A stretch of DNA of 64,000 nt, taken from NCBI RefSeq assembly GCF_004341625.1, contig NZ_SLZG01000003.1:185045-249044 (forward strand), read 5' to 3'. Positions within the stretch are counted from its first letter, which is position 1; every line of letters begins with the position of its first letter. This document shows positions 38,229 to 47,140 of the stretch, piece after piece. Position numbers and translations under genes: made by a program. The stretch comes from Rhizobium sp. BK376. Lineage in GTDB: Bacteria > Pseudomonadota > Alphaproteobacteria > Rhizobiales > Rhizobiaceae. The notes beneath the pieces are model-generated. The model was not told the origin of the DNA. It worked only from the letters and a program-made list of their open reading frames with translations, and ran no database searches.

Positions 38229-38302
38229 GCTGCATTCAGCGCTCTCCGGGCATCGCCGCTTTGCCCATTGCAGAGATACGCCGGCTTTGTCATGCTATTC
38301 CG

Positions 38303-38527
38303 ATGAACCCAAGTCTCGTTTGCGACCGTGATACTTTCATTGAATTTCTCAGGCAGTTGAGGATGGATCTGAATGATTCTGGCGCAACAGGGCAATGGGA
38401 AAACGCTGATCTCGCATGCTTTTTGGAAGCCATACAGGCATGGGTAATCGATTGGCAGCAGCCATTGCCGGGTAATCCGTGGGAACACGCCGCCACGCTG
38501 CTCGCAGCCGCGAAAATCTACGAATAA
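38303..38527 (+). CDS. Small DUF7660-like protein
   Basis: 74 residues: MNPSLVCDRDTFIEFLRQL, then GQWENADLACFLEAIQAWV and NPWEHAATLLAAAKIYE. The WEN..L..FLEA..AW pattern resembles small DUF7660-type proteins found beside toxin or immunity genes; I am not certain of the family. The ATG at 38303 matches the conserved beginning. Third member of the lower-GC patch. Confidence 0.6.
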   Translation: MNPSLVCDRDTFIEFLRQLRMDLNDSGATGQWENADLACFLEAIQAWVIDWQQPLPGNPWEHAATLLAAAKIYE

Positions 38528-38707
38528 TTCGGCCCCGCAGACGGCAAATCGTGCCGGGCGCCCGAAAGGCCATTTCTCGCCAGCGGCGAGAAGATGCCGG
38601 TAGGCGGACGGAGAGATGGGGTAGCGAAACGATAAATAGAGTGAGCGGCGAGCGAAGGATAATACCTTCCGTCTGCTGTGCCGCCCATCATCCGGCCCCT
38701 CAGGCCA

Positions 38708-38728
38708 CCTTCTCCCGGAGGGAGAAGG
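38708..38728. repeat. REP-like palindrome after ptsN
   Basis: CCTTCTCCC (38708-38716) and GGGAGAAGG (38720-38728) form a perfect hairpin with a GGA loop. It lies 16 nt beyond the stop of ptsN (minus strand) and could serve as its transcript end, though it lacks a U-run. Confidence 0.55.
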
Positions 38729-38743
38729 GAGATATCAGCCGCT

Positions 38744-39208
38744 TCAAGCGGCGTTGGACGCCTGTTCCTGGTTGAGGAAAGCGTAGATGGCCGAAGCCGA
38801 GTTGGTGGCCCTGAGCTTGGCGACCAGATCCTGGTCGCGCAGCACGCGGGCAATCCGCGACAGGGCCTTCAGGTGATCCGCGCCGGCGCCCTCGGGGGCG
38901 AGCAGCAGGAAGACGAGATCGACCGGCTGATCGTCCAGTGCCTCGAAATCAACCGGTGCCTCCAGGCGGGCGAAGATGCCGATAATGGATTTTACGCTTG
39001 TGAGCTTGCCGTGCGGGATGGCGATGCCGTTGCCGACTCCGGTGGAGCCGAGGCGCTCGCGCTGCAGAATGACATCGAAAATTTCCCGCTCGGGCAGTCC
39101 CGTGAGTTTGGAGGCTTTGATCGCCAGTTCCTGAAGCAGCTGTTTTTTGGAATTAGCCTTCAAGGCGGGGATGATTGCATCTTGTTGCAGAAGATCTGCC
39201 AACGCCAT
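38744..39208 (-). CDS. ptsN: PTS IIA-like nitrogen regulatory protein PtsN
   Basis: 154 residues of the EIIA(Ntr) domain; the phosphorylated histidine is His66 in GIAIPHGK. It belongs to the nitrogen PTS and in rhizobia affects potassium transport, nitrogen responses and exopolysaccharide. Last gene of the minus-strand run lptC-lptA-lptB-rpoN-hpf-ptsN, the classic neighbourhood. Confidence 0.95.
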   Translation of the reverse strand: MALADLLQQDAIIPALKANSKKQLLQELAIKASKLTGLPEREIFDVILQRERLGSTGVGNGIAIPHGKLTSVKSIIGIFARLEAPVDFEALDDQPVDLVFLLLAPEGAGADHLKALSRIARVLRDQDLVAKLRATNSASAIYAFLNQEQASNAA

Positions 39209-39285
39209 TCTCTTCGTTCCTTCGTGTCGCCGAGATTCGATGACCGGGAAGCGGCGGCCCGTGGGCCGCCGCCCATCTTCATTTC

Positions 39286-39861
39286 TCAGCCTTTGATATT
39301 GGCTGCGTCGATCCAGCCAATGTTGCCGTCTTGTCGGCGGTAGACGATATTCAAGTGATCCTTGCCAGGGCTGCGGAACAGAAGCAGCGGCTCGTCGGTC
39401 ATGTCGAGCGCCATCACGGCGGTCGCGACCGACATGGTCTTCAGCTGCTTCGTGCTCTCAGCGACGATCGCGGGTGCGAAGTCGTCGGCAATTTCATCAT
39501 CCTCATCAGGGACGCCGTCCATGACCGTGTAGGCAACCTCGGCAAAGCCGTTGATATGGTTCGCTGCCTGATGATCCTTCAGCTTGCGCTTGTAGCGGCG
39601 CAGACGTTTCTCGATCCGGACTTGAGCGGCATCGAACGCGAGTTGAGGATCCATTGCCTCGCCGGCTGCGTGCAATACCACGCCGCTGTCGAGATGAACT
39701 TTGCAGTCTGCCGCGTAGCGTGAGCTGGATTTCTCAACTGTCACCTGGCCCGAATACCCCCCGTCGAAGTATTTCGTGACGGCCATACCGACCTGGTCTT
39801 CGATCCGTTGACGGAAAGAATCGCCAATTTCCATATGTTTACCGGATACACGCACACTCAT
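39286..39861 (-). CDS. hpf: Ribosome hibernation promoting factor, long form
   Basis: 191 residues. The N-terminal domain (about 1-105: MSVRVSGKHMEIGDSFRQ) is the HPF/YfiA ribosome-binding fold, and the C-terminal domain (about 130-190, with PLLLFRSPGKDHLNIVYRR) marks the long form that makes 100S dimers alone. AAGGGAAA supports the ATG at 39861. It lies between rpoN and ptsN, as usual. Confidence 0.94.
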   Translation of the reverse strand: MSVRVSGKHMEIGDSFRQRIEDQVGMAVTKYFDGGYSGQVTVEKSSSRYAADCKVHLDSGVVLHAAGEAMDPQLAFDAAQVRIEKRLRRYKRKLKDHQAANHINGFAEVAYTVMDGVPDEDDEIADDFAPAIVAESTKQLKTMSVATAVMALDMTDEPLLLFRSPGKDHLNIVYRRQDGNIGWIDAANIKG

Positions 39862-40104
39862 GGAGTTTCCCTTCTTGTAGTGATCTGCGCGTATCAGTTT
39901 ACGCCAAGCCTCAAGCTCATCCAAGCACTTCGCACGATTGAAGACAAATTGCGTTTGTCAGGCGCCTTCAGGATGATGGGGATAAGTCTCACGGTAATGT
40001 CTTGCACCGATTGCGGCGGGCTTCTAGCCGCGACTAAGGCGAAAGTCAACAGTCTCTTAACGAATCGAAATATCCCGACAGCGTATGGTTGAAGATGCTG
40101 TGGC

Positions 40105-41655
40105 TTAGAAACCGGAGACTTTCGCAAGCGCCCGCTTCTCCCTGCGCCGCTGGACGGAAGAGGGGATGTTCATCGCTTCGCGATATTTGGCGACGGTTCG
40201 GCGTGCGAGCTCGATGCCGCCTTTCTTCAACGTGTCGACGATATCGTCGTCGGAAAGCACCGCCTCCGGGCTCTCCTGCAGGATCAGCGTCCGTATCCGG
40301 TGACGGACCGCTTCCGCCGAGTGACTGTCCCCGCCCTCGACCGCGCCGATCGAGACGGTGAAGAAGTACTTGAGCTCGAACAGGCCCCGAGGCGTCAGCA
40401 CGTATTTGTTGGAGGTAACGCGGCTGACGGTCGACTCGTGCATCTTGATCGCGTCGGCGACGGTCTTGAGATTGAGAGGCCGCAGGTGATCGACGCCATT
40501 AACCAGGAAGGCGTCCTGCTGTCGGACGATCTCGCTTGCCACCTTCATCATGGTCTTGGCGCGCTGGTCGAGGCTGCGCGTCAGCCAATTGGCGTTCTGA
40601 AGACATTCGGACAGGAATGCGTAATCGCCCCCCGTCTTGGAGATCGACGCGAAATAGGATTGGTTCACCAGGACCTTGGGCAGCGTATCCGGGTTGAGCT
40701 CGACCAGCCAGCTTCCGTCGGCCGATGGGCGCACGATGATGTCGGGCATGATCGCCTCGGACACGCCGGTCTCGAAGCCGCTGCCCGGCTTCGGGTTGAG
40801 CTGGCGAATCTCGGTCATCATGTCGAGAAGGTCTTCCTCGTCGACGCCGCACACCCGCTTGAGCGTGGCGAAATCGCGTCGGGCCAGCAGATCGAGGTGC
40901 TCCAAAAGCATCGCCATCGCGGGATCCAGCCGATCCTTCTGCTTGAGCTGGATTGCCAGGCATTCGCCGAGCGAGCGGGCGAATACGCCGGGTGGATCGA
41001 GCGTCTGCAATATGCCGAGCACACGCTCGATTTCCGCAGTTTCCGTGCCGAGCCGGCCGGTCGCTTCGTCGATATCTGCCCGCAGGTAGCCGGCATCGTC
41101 GAGCTGGTCGATCAGCTGCTGGGCGATCAGCCGGTCGGCCGGGGAGGGCAGCAGGAACGGGATCTGCTGGTTCAGATGATCGCGCAGCGAGATCTGCCCG
41201 GCGACGAAATCGTCGAGATCGTATCCTTCGCTCGGCTCCGAACTGCCGGGCATGGATTTCCACTGGCTGAGCAATTCGGGCGCATCGAGGCGCTGCGGCG
41301 GGCCGTCATCGGGAAAGACGTTGCTGAAATTGGTATCCAGTTCGGCGTTCAGCCGATCCGCATGACCGGTATTGTCGCTTTCATACCAGTCGCTTTCCAG
41401 GTTGCCGCTTCCATGATCGGAGCCGTCTTCGCCGTGACTGTCGTAGCCATCATCTTCTGCCTGGCGACCGTCCTCGCTGCCCATTTCGCCGTCATTTGTC
41501 GTAAATTCGAGCAGCGGATTCTTTTCGACTTCCTGGGCGATGAATTGGTTGAGCTCGAAATGCGTCATCTGCAGCAGCTGGATGGATTGCATCAGCTGCG
41601 GCGTCATTACCAAACTCTGGCTTTGGCGCAGAAAAAGGTTGGCAGATAACGCCAT
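40105..41655 (-). CDS. rpoN: RNA polymerase sigma-54 factor
   Basis: 516 residues. Region I is Gln/Leu-rich (LRQSQSLVMTPQLMQSIQLL), region II is acidic (EDGRQAEDDGYDSHGEDGSD), and the C-terminus carries the RpoN box ARRTVAKYRE. It directs transcription from -24/-12 promoters, including nitrogen-fixation genes in rhizobia, with activator ATPases. Downstream of lptB by 157 nt. Confidence 0.97.
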   Translation of the reverse strand: MALSANLFLRQSQSLVMTPQLMQSIQLLQMTHFELNQFIAQEVEKNPLLEFTTNDGEMGSEDGRQAEDDGYDSHGEDGSDHGSGNLESDWYESDNTGHADRLNAELDTNFSNVFPDDGPPQRLDAPELLSQWKSMPGSSEPSEGYDLDDFVAGQISLRDHLNQQIPFLLPSPADRLIAQQLIDQLDDAGYLRADIDEATGRLGTETAEIERVLGILQTLDPPGVFARSLGECLAIQLKQKDRLDPAMAMLLEHLDLLARRDFATLKRVCGVDEEDLLDMMTEIRQLNPKPGSGFETGVSEAIMPDIIVRPSADGSWLVELNPDTLPKVLVNQSYFASISKTGGDYAFLSECLQNANWLTRSLDQRAKTMMKVASEIVRQQDAFLVNGVDHLRPLNLKTVADAIKMHESTVSRVTSNKYVLTPRGLFELKYFFTVSIGAVEGGDSHSAEAVRHRIRTLILQESPEAVLSDDDIVDTLKKGGIELARRTVAKYREAMNIPSSVQRRREKRALAKVSGF

Positions 41656-41812
41656 GATGGACGCGAAACTCCCTTCGACTCCCAGGGAAATCGCTCTTTA
41701 TCGCTTGGGAAAAAGGCACGGATTTCCAACTGGCCCAAAAATTGCTTTTTTATTGGGTTTGGTCAAGCGGAACAGTAAGGGGAAGGTGAATTTCTAGCCT
41801 GCCGGTACGGTA

Positions 41813-42616
41813 TCAGAGGCTGAAATTGTCGCCAAGGTAGAGTCTGCGCACTTCCGGATTGTTGACGATGTCATTGGCGCGACCGTGGGTCAGCACCTCA
41901 CCCGCATGGATGATATAGGCGCGGTCGATCAGCCCGAGCGTCTCGCGCACATTGTGGTCCGTGATCAGAACGCCGATCCCGCGGGCCGTCAGATGGTGGA
42001 CGAGGTTCTGGATGTCGGCGACCGAGATCGGATCGACGCCCGCGAAGGGTTCGTCAAGCAGCATGAAGGTCGGGTCCGTGGCAAGCGCACGGGCGATTTC
42101 CAGCCTTCGGCGCTCACCGCCCGACAGTGCGACGGCCGGAACCGCGCGCAGGTTGCGGATGTGGAATTCCTCAAGCAGGCTGTCGAGCTTCTGCTCGCGC
42201 TGGGCCCGGCTCTTTTCGTGAACCTCGAGAACGGCGCGGATATTCTCCTCGACCGTCAGGCCGCGAAAGATCGAAGCTTCCTGCGGAAGGTAACCGACGC
42301 CGAGACGAGAACGACGATACATCGGCATGGTCGTAACGTCATTGCCATCGATCTCGATCGTCCCTTCGTCGACAGGCACGAGACCGGTGATCATGTAGAA
42401 ACAGGTCGTCTTACCCGCACCGTTCGGCCCGAGCAGCCCCACGGCCTCGCCGCGCCGCACCACAAGCGAGACGCCGTTGACGACGCGTCGCGTCCGATAG
42501 GTCTTGGTCAGGCCGCGCGCTATCAGGGTGCCCTGATAGCGGGTTTTGTCCGGGGCACCCGTTTCGGATACACCAGTCTGCGGCCCGGCTTTGCCGGGCT
42601 TAGTGGGGAGCGACAT
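41813..42616 (-). CDS. lptB: LPS export ABC transporter ATP-binding protein LptB
   Basis: 267 residues: Walker [12 protein letters not shown]-loop GYLPQEAS, signature ALSGGERRR, Walker [13 protein letters not shown] and the H-loop ITDHNVRET. It powers LPS extraction from the inner membrane with LptFG and LptC. An N-terminal extension of about 30 residues precedes the domain. A GTG at 42625 is an alternative start. It follows lptA by 22 nt. Confidence 0.95.
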   Translation of the reverse strand: MSLPTKPGKAGPQTGVSETGAPDKTRYQGTLIARGLTKTYRTRRVVNGVSLVVRRGEAVGLLGPNGAGKTTCFYMITGLVPVDEGTIEIDGNDVTTMPMYRRSRLGVGYLPQEASIFRGLTVEENIRAVLEVHEKSRAQREQKLDSLLEEFHIRNLRAVPAVALSGGERRRLEIARALATDPTFMLLDEPFAGVDPISVADIQNLVHHLTARGIGVLITDHNVRETLGLIDRAYIIHAGEVLTHGRANDIVNNPEVRRLYLGDNFSL

Positions 42617-42638
42617 TATTTTCACGTAGGGACCGGGA

Positions 42639-43334
42639 TCAGTTACTTTTCTGAGTTGCGGACGGCTGCGACTTCGGGTCGAGCTGAATCTGGACGCGGC
42701 CCCCGCAGCTATCCAATTGCGCTTCCCCGGTATTCATGTGAACGGTCAGCTTGCAGCCCGTGAAAACATTCGGTCCATCCGTCAGGACGACTTTGTCGCC
42801 GTTGAGGATGGCGAGCTGGCCTGCCATGTCGAAGGAGCCGTTGTCGGCCGTCGCTGTCTGCGTTCCCGAAACGATATAGACCTTGTCATTGACCAGGATG
42901 TGGTCGATGTCGGCATCGCCGGAGACGAGCGAATTGTTGCCCCCGCCGGCGGCGGGCGTCTTGGCGGCCGGCTTTGCGTCAGCGGCCGGTTTTGCGTCGG
43001 CTGCGGGCTTGGTGCCGGCTGCATTGGCATCGGCAGGCTGCTTCTTCTTATAGAAGACCGTCATCGTGCCGGCCTGCATCGTGGTCGTTCCCTGAACGAC
43101 CTTGACGTTGCCGGTGAAAACGGCCGTGCTTTCCTGATCGTGGATCTGCAGCTTGTCGCTTTCGATCTGGATCGGCTGATCCTTCGAAAGCTTCAGGCCC
43201 GGCATGTTGCTGGTCGTCGACTGCTGGGCACCCGCGCTTGCGGCCGCCAGAAGTCCAAGCATGCCTATCGTCCCAGCCAAGGCGGCTTTGCGAAGGCCAG
43301 AGGTAGAGAATGAGAAGCGACAATCGTTTGTCAT
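42639..43334 (-). CDS. lptA: LptA/OstA family LPS transport protein
   Basis: 231 residues. A signal peptide ends near ASAGAQQ (about residue 36). The LptA beta-jellyroll follows, with [21 protein letters not shown] low-complexity insert of Ala/Lys/Pro repeats ([17 protein letters not shown], about residues 108-125) interrupts the domain. The protein would bridge the periplasm to carry LPS. It lies between lptC (14 nt upstream) and lptB. Confidence 0.9.
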   Translation of the reverse strand: MTNDCRFSFSTSGLRKAALAGTIGMLGLLAAASAGAQQSTTSNMPGLKLSKDQPIQIESDKLQIHDQESTAVFTGNVKVVQGTTTMQAGTMTVFYKKKQPADANAAGTKPAADAKPAADAKPAAKTPAAGGGNNSLVSGDADIDHILVNDKVYIVSGTQTATADNGSFDMAGQLAILNGDKVVLTDGPNVFTGCKLTVHMNTGEAQLDSCGGRVQIQLDPKSQPSATQKSN

Positions 43335-43348
43335 GGGCCGTCCGGCTG

Positions 43349-44014
43349 TTAGGTGCCTGAATTATGTATGGTGGATGGGTCGATATGCATTTGAACCTGC
43401 CCATCGAATTCGATTACTTTGCCCTTATCGGTCATCTTTACAGATTGCGCAACGACCGATGCACCGCCCTTTTGGATTGCGACCCTATCATTTGAGACAA
43501 GGTTACCGGACTTGATGTCCAAGTCGGCGGTTTTGAATTCAGCTCTCATACCGTTGTCCATGACGACGGTAAAGGGCTCGGTCATCTTGAGCGTATCTGC
43601 CGAGCGATTGAAGTCGCCGCTGAGGGCTTCCACATGCGCGATCACGTCGGCATTGACGGGCATGGATGCCTTGATGTTCTTCAGGGTGATCAGGTTGGGA
43701 TTCTTCAGATCCTGCAGCGCCTTTTCCGCCACCATCGAATAGTTCACGCCGTTGGCATTGCGCCCCGCGATCGCCGGCCGCGACATCACCACCTTGCCAT
43801 CCTCGATCTGGGCGCCTTCGATGGAGATGTTTTCCGGCAGATAGGAGCGCGCCACGGAGACCGCAATGAAGATTGCGGAGATGATGAGGGCGGCAATCGG
43901 AAGCAAGAACTTGAGCTTTCTCACCCGTCGGGAATGAAACAACGCAGCGCTATACGCATTGCGGCGCAGCGCGTTGTTTTTTTCCTGGTCAGAAGCTTCA
44001 AGAGTGTTGAGCAT
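43349..44014 (-). CDS. lptC: LPS export ABC transporter periplasmic protein LptC
   Basis: 221 residues: a cytoplasmic start, one membrane segment (about residues 34-54, LKFLLPIAALIISAIFIAV) and a periplasmic OstA-like domain. It receives LPS from LptBFG and passes it to LptA. First gene of the run that leads to rpoN, divergent from sppA. Confidence 0.88.
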   Translation of the reverse strand: MLNTLEASDQEKNNALRRNAYSAALFHSRRVRKLKFLLPIAALIISAIFIAVSVARSYLPENISIEGAQIEDGKVVMSRPAIAGRNANGVNYSMVAEKALQDLKNPNLITLKNIKASMPVNADVIAHVEALSGDFNRSADTLKMTEPFTVVMDNGMRAEFKTADLDIKSGNLVSNDRVAIQKGGASVVAQSVKMTDKGKVIEFDGQVQMHIDPSTIHNSGT

Positions 44015-44108
44015 GCAATGGTCCGTCTATTGGGGCCGGGAGAACTCTGCACTCAGTGCATATTCAAGCTCGCCACGTCCTTTCGCATTATTGCATTGAC
44101 TTGCCAAT

Positions 44109-44152
44109 ATGGATTTTTTTCTGCAACAAACAATCTCGGCAGAAAAATCCAT
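44109..44152. promoter_or_regulatory. Hairpin in the lptC-sppA divergent region
   Basis: ATGGATTTTTTTCTGC (44109-44124) and GCAGAAAAATCCAT (44139-44152) pair fully apart from two extra T residues in the left arm, with a 14-nt loop. It lies in the 236-nt gap between divergent genes. It could be an operator or part of a small RNA; no clear terminator U-run follows. Confidence 0.4.
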
Positions 44153-44250
44153 TCTATGAATGTTTCATATGACTGGGTGTGTGCCGCTACTGCTCAAACC
44201 GCCCAGGAAACTATGTGTCCGCTTCGTGACACGGAGGGAAATAGGACGTC

Positions 44251-45207
44251 ATGGACAGTTCTGCAATCGCAGACAGGCGGCAATTGCGCCGCAAAGTCGG
44301 TTTTTGGCGCATTGTGGCCGTTTTGCTTCTCGTGGCGTTAGGCTTCGCGCTCTATAGCGTCGCCGGCGGCGACCTCGTCGTGAACCGGGGGCCGCAGATC
44401 GCGAGGGTCAAAATATCAGGCCTTATCCAGGATGATACCGAACTTCTAGAGCGGCTGAAGAAGATCGAGGACGATAACCGGGTGAAGGCGTTGATCGTCT
44501 CCATTTCCTCGACCGGCGGCACGACCTATGGCGGTGAACGGATATTCAAGGCGATCCGCGCGGTGGCCGCAAAGAAACCCGTCGTCTCCGACATCCGCAC
44601 GGTGGCTGCCTCGGCCGGCTACATGATTGCCACGGCTGGCGACGATATCGTTGCCGGCGAGACCTCGATCACCGGCTCGATCGGCGTCATTTTCCAGTAT
44701 CCGCAGGTAAAGGATCTGATGGACAAGGTCGGGGTCTCCCTGGACGAGATCAAGTCGGCGCCCCTGAAGGCGGAGCCATCGCCCTTCCATCCGGCCAGTG
44801 ACGATGCCAAGGCAATGATCCGCAATCTTGTCATGGACAGCTACGACTGGTTCGTGGATCTGGTTGCCGATCGCCGCAAGCTGCCGCGCGACGAGGTTGT
44901 GAAGCTCGCCGACGGCAGCATCTTTACCGGGCGCCAGGCGCTGAAGAACAAGCTCGTCGACAGCCTTGGCGGCGACGAGGCGATCCGCGCCTATCTTGAT
45001 ACTCGCAAGGTCGGCAAGGACATCCCGATCGTCGATTGGGATGCCTCCGGCAAGAGGTCCTCCTTCTTCTTCTCCAAGGCCGCTGCCGGCTTGCTAAATC
45101 TTTTTGGTTATGGTGATCTCGTTAAGGGAGAGGACTTCCAGAAACTTATGACCGAGAAGTTGTTTCTTGACGGCCTGCTTTCTGTTTGGCAGGGTGTCGG
45201 GCATTGA
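44251..45207 (+). CDS. sppA: Signal peptide peptidase SppA
   Basis: 318 residues of the short (36K type) S49 peptidase. A membrane anchor spans about residues 19-38. The Ser-Lys dyad is probably Ser121 (TVAASAGYMIA) and Lys173 (IKSAPLKAEPS), 52 residues apart, as in Bacillus SppA. It degrades cleaved signal peptides in the membrane. The ATG at 44251 follows ACGGAGGGAA. ihfB starts 27 nt downstream. Confidence 0.92.
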   Translation: MDSSAIADRRQLRRKVGFWRIVAVLLLVALGFALYSVAGGDLVVNRGPQIARVKISGLIQDDTELLERLKKIEDDNRVKALIVSISSTGGTTYGGERIFKAIRAVAAKKPVVSDIRTVAASAGYMIATAGDDIVAGETSITGSIGVIFQYPQVKDLMDKVGVSLDEIKSAPLKAEPSPFHPASDDAKAMIRNLVMDSYDWFVDLVADRRKLPRDEVVKLADGSIFTGRQALKNKLVDSLGGDEAIRAYLDTRKVGKDIPIVDWDASGKRSSFFFSKAAAGLLNLFGYGDLVKGEDFQKLMTEKLFLDGLLSVWQGVGH

Positions 45208-45234
45208 TAAATCAATGATTTAAAGGGGACGACC

Positions 45235-45543
45235 GTGATCAAGTCGGAATTGGTGCAGATTGTTGCAGCGCGCAACCCGCATCTCTATCACCGCGATGTC
45301 GAGAATATCGTCAACGCTGTCCTCGACGAGATCACCGATGCGCTTGCAGGAGGCAATCGCGTCGAGCTTCGCGGCTTCGGTGCCTTCTCGGTCAAGAACC
45401 GTCCTTCGCGCTCCGGTCGCAATCCCCGCACCGGAGATACCGTCTTCGTTGAAGAAAAATGGGTTCCCTTTTTCAAAACGGGCAAGGAGCTGCGCGAGCG
45501 CCTCAATCCCGGCTCTGGCGACGAGCACGACGACGAAAATTGA
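45235..45543 (+). CDS. ihfB: Integration host factor subunit beta
   Basis: 102 residues, GTG start. HU/IHF fold with the DNA-wrapping arm [15 protein letters not shown]. Together with IhfA it bends DNA, assisting sigma-54 promoters. Cotranscription with sppA is likely. A RIME-like repeat follows. Confidence 0.93.
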   Translation: MIKSELVQIVAARNPHLYHRDVENIVNAVLDEITDALAGGNRVELRGFGAFSVKNRPSRSGRNPRTGDTVFVEEKWVPFFKTGKELRERLNPGSGDEHDDEN

Positions 45544-45571
45544 CATCCGACACCAGCCGGATCGAAAGCCG

Positions 45572-45677
45572 CTAGAGCAATTCAAGCAAAAGTGTAACGC
45601 GGTTTTGCGTCCTGAATTGCGTCGAATCAAGTCGATAGAGCGATTTCGCGATTCGAAGAAAAGCGGGAGCGCTCTAG
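45572..45677. repeat. RIME-like intergenic palindromic repeat, copy B
   Basis: A 106-bp element bounded by CTAGAGC (45572-45578) and GCTCTAG (45671-45677). The first palindrome pairs GCAATTCA...GCAAAA with TTTTGCG...TGAATTGC. The second runs from ATAGAGCG to CGCTCTAG. It is the most complete of three copies here. Confidence 0.82.
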
Positions 45678-45773
45678 CGACAAGCGAGCACTTGAACTTG
45701 CCTTGATCTTGCCTATTCTGCCGCCGAAAGTTCCGGCTATATGTTGCGGGCTTGGAAAACGGAGATTGCGGAT

Positions 45774-46106
45774 ATGGCAAAGAAGATCGTCAACCTGCTG
45801 GTTCTGATACCGCTCGGCGTCATTCTCATCGTCTTCTGCGTTGCCAACCGCCAGGCCGCGACGGTCGCCTTCAATCCGTTCCGGCCGGAAGACCAGGTGT
45901 TGGCGGTTCACGCTCCGCTGTTCGTCTTCCTTTTCGTGGCGCTGATCCTCGGCATGCTCATCGGCGCCGCCGCCACCTGGTTCAGCCAGGGCCGTCACCG
46001 CAAGCGGGCGCGCACCGAGGCTCGTGAAGCGATCCGTTGGCAGGCGGAAGCCGACAGGCATCGCAGCCGCGCCGAACAGATCGCCGGTCACCTTCCGTCC
46101 AAATAG
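45774..46106 (+). CDS. LapA domain-containing membrane protein (DUF1049)
   Basis: 110 residues with two membrane segments (about 5-23 and 45-66) and a charged C-terminal tail predicted to be helical (RKRARTEAREAIRWQAEADR). This is the LapA/DUF1049 pattern; in E. coli LapA helps assemble LPS with LapB. The ATG at 45774 has GGAG upstream. Confidence 0.8.
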   Translation: MAKKIVNLLVLIPLGVILIVFCVANRQAATVAFNPFRPEDQVLAVHAPLFVFLFVALILGMLIGAAATWFSQGRHRKRARTEAREAIRWQAEADRHRSRAEQIAGHLPSK

Positions 46107-46109
46107 GGT

Positions 46110-46571
46110 CTATCCTGACATCTCTGCGGCCACGCTCAGCTGCATGTCCAGATAATCCCCCTCTGGCGAGGTGCCGTTGCCGGTGACCTGGAAGCCGAGG
46201 GACGCGTAAAAGCCCATCGCGCGCTTGTTCCTCACAAGGCATTTCAGGCGGTAGGCTCGAACGGGCCATCCAGGCAGGAATTCTAAGAGGGCGGTGCCTG
46301 CACCCTGGCCCTGAAAACGCGGCCTGATGTAAAGCATATGGATGAAGTCCTCAGGCTCCCACAAAGCCAGGAATCCGGCAATGCCGACGGCCCTGTCCTC
46401 GCACACGAAAACCCGCTCGCCGCGCGTATGGGCAGCAAAGTCCTCCTCGTGGAATTGGCCTGGATCGACCCATGTGAAGGTCGTGCGGCGCACATAGAGG
46501 TAGATATCCGAAAGCACTGTCCGGTCTTCCCGCTCGGCCGGCCTGATCGTCCAAGATCTGTTCGTCAACAT
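46110..46571 (-). CDS. GNAT family N-acetyltransferase
   Basis: 153 residues with the acetyl-CoA loop RPRFQGQGAGTALLEFL and a C-terminal ...NKRAMGFYASLGFQ. Substrate unknown. The ATG at 46571 (MLTNRSWTIRPAERED) follows GAGGGAGA. Probably coupled with the CoxG-like gene, 7 nt upstream. Confidence 0.88.
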   Translation of the reverse strand: MLTNRSWTIRPAEREDRTVLSDIYLYVRRTTFTWVDPGQFHEEDFAAHTRGERVFVCEDRAVGIAGFLALWEPEDFIHMLYIRPRFQGQGAGTALLEFLPGWPVRAYRLKCLVRNKRAMGFYASLGFQVTGNGTSPEGDYLDMQLSVAAEMSG

Positions 46572-46578
46572 TCTCCCT

Positions 46579-47019
46579 CTATTGGCTGACCGCCGCGTTG
46601 AAATCGGCGAAGAATTGCTGCGCCAGTTTCCCGGCGGCGGATCCGATGAGCCGCGACCCGATCTGCGCGATCCTGCCGCCGATTTCAGCGCCGGCCTCGT
46701 AATGAAGGATAGTTTCCCTGCCATCCTCCTCGAGCACCACATTCGCCGACCCCTTGCCGAAACCGGCAAGTCCGCCCTTGCCCTCGGCCGAAATCGTGTA
46801 GCTCTCAGGGCTGCGGACGTTGGAAAGCGTGATCGCGATGGTAAAACCTGCCGAAATCAGCCCCACCTTGACCTTGACCCGCGCCGTCAATTCGCTTTCC
46901 GAAACCCATTGCAGGCTCTCGCATCGAGGAATGCACTGCATGAGAATGTCAGGGTCATTCAGGGCGGTCCACACCACATCGCGTGGCGCGGCAATCCGCT
47001 CTTGCCCGGTCATGTCCAT
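46579..47019 (-). CDS. CoxG family (SRPBCC) protein
   Basis: 146 residues: MDMTGQERIAAPRDVVWTAL is the typical start of carbon monoxide dehydrogenase subunit G family proteins, a membrane-linked SRPBCC fold. No coxMSL genes lie nearby, so CO oxidation is not implied; stand-alone members are common in rhizobia. Confidence 0.85.
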   Translation of the reverse strand: MDMTGQERIAAPRDVVWTALNDPDILMQCIPRCESLQWVSESELTARVKVKVGLISAGFTIAITLSNVRSPESYTISAEGKGGLAGFGKGSANVVLEEDGRETILHYEAGAEIGGRIAQIGSRLIGSAAGKLAQQFFADFNAAVSQ

Positions 47020-47140
47020 GCAATTCCTCCCATTTCCGCATTCGAGCCGGGATAATCGCAGATCGGAAACCGCTTTGCCAAGTGGCGCCCAGATGCTATT
47101 TCGCCGGTGACAATCTCATCCGTCATCACACTTCAAACAT

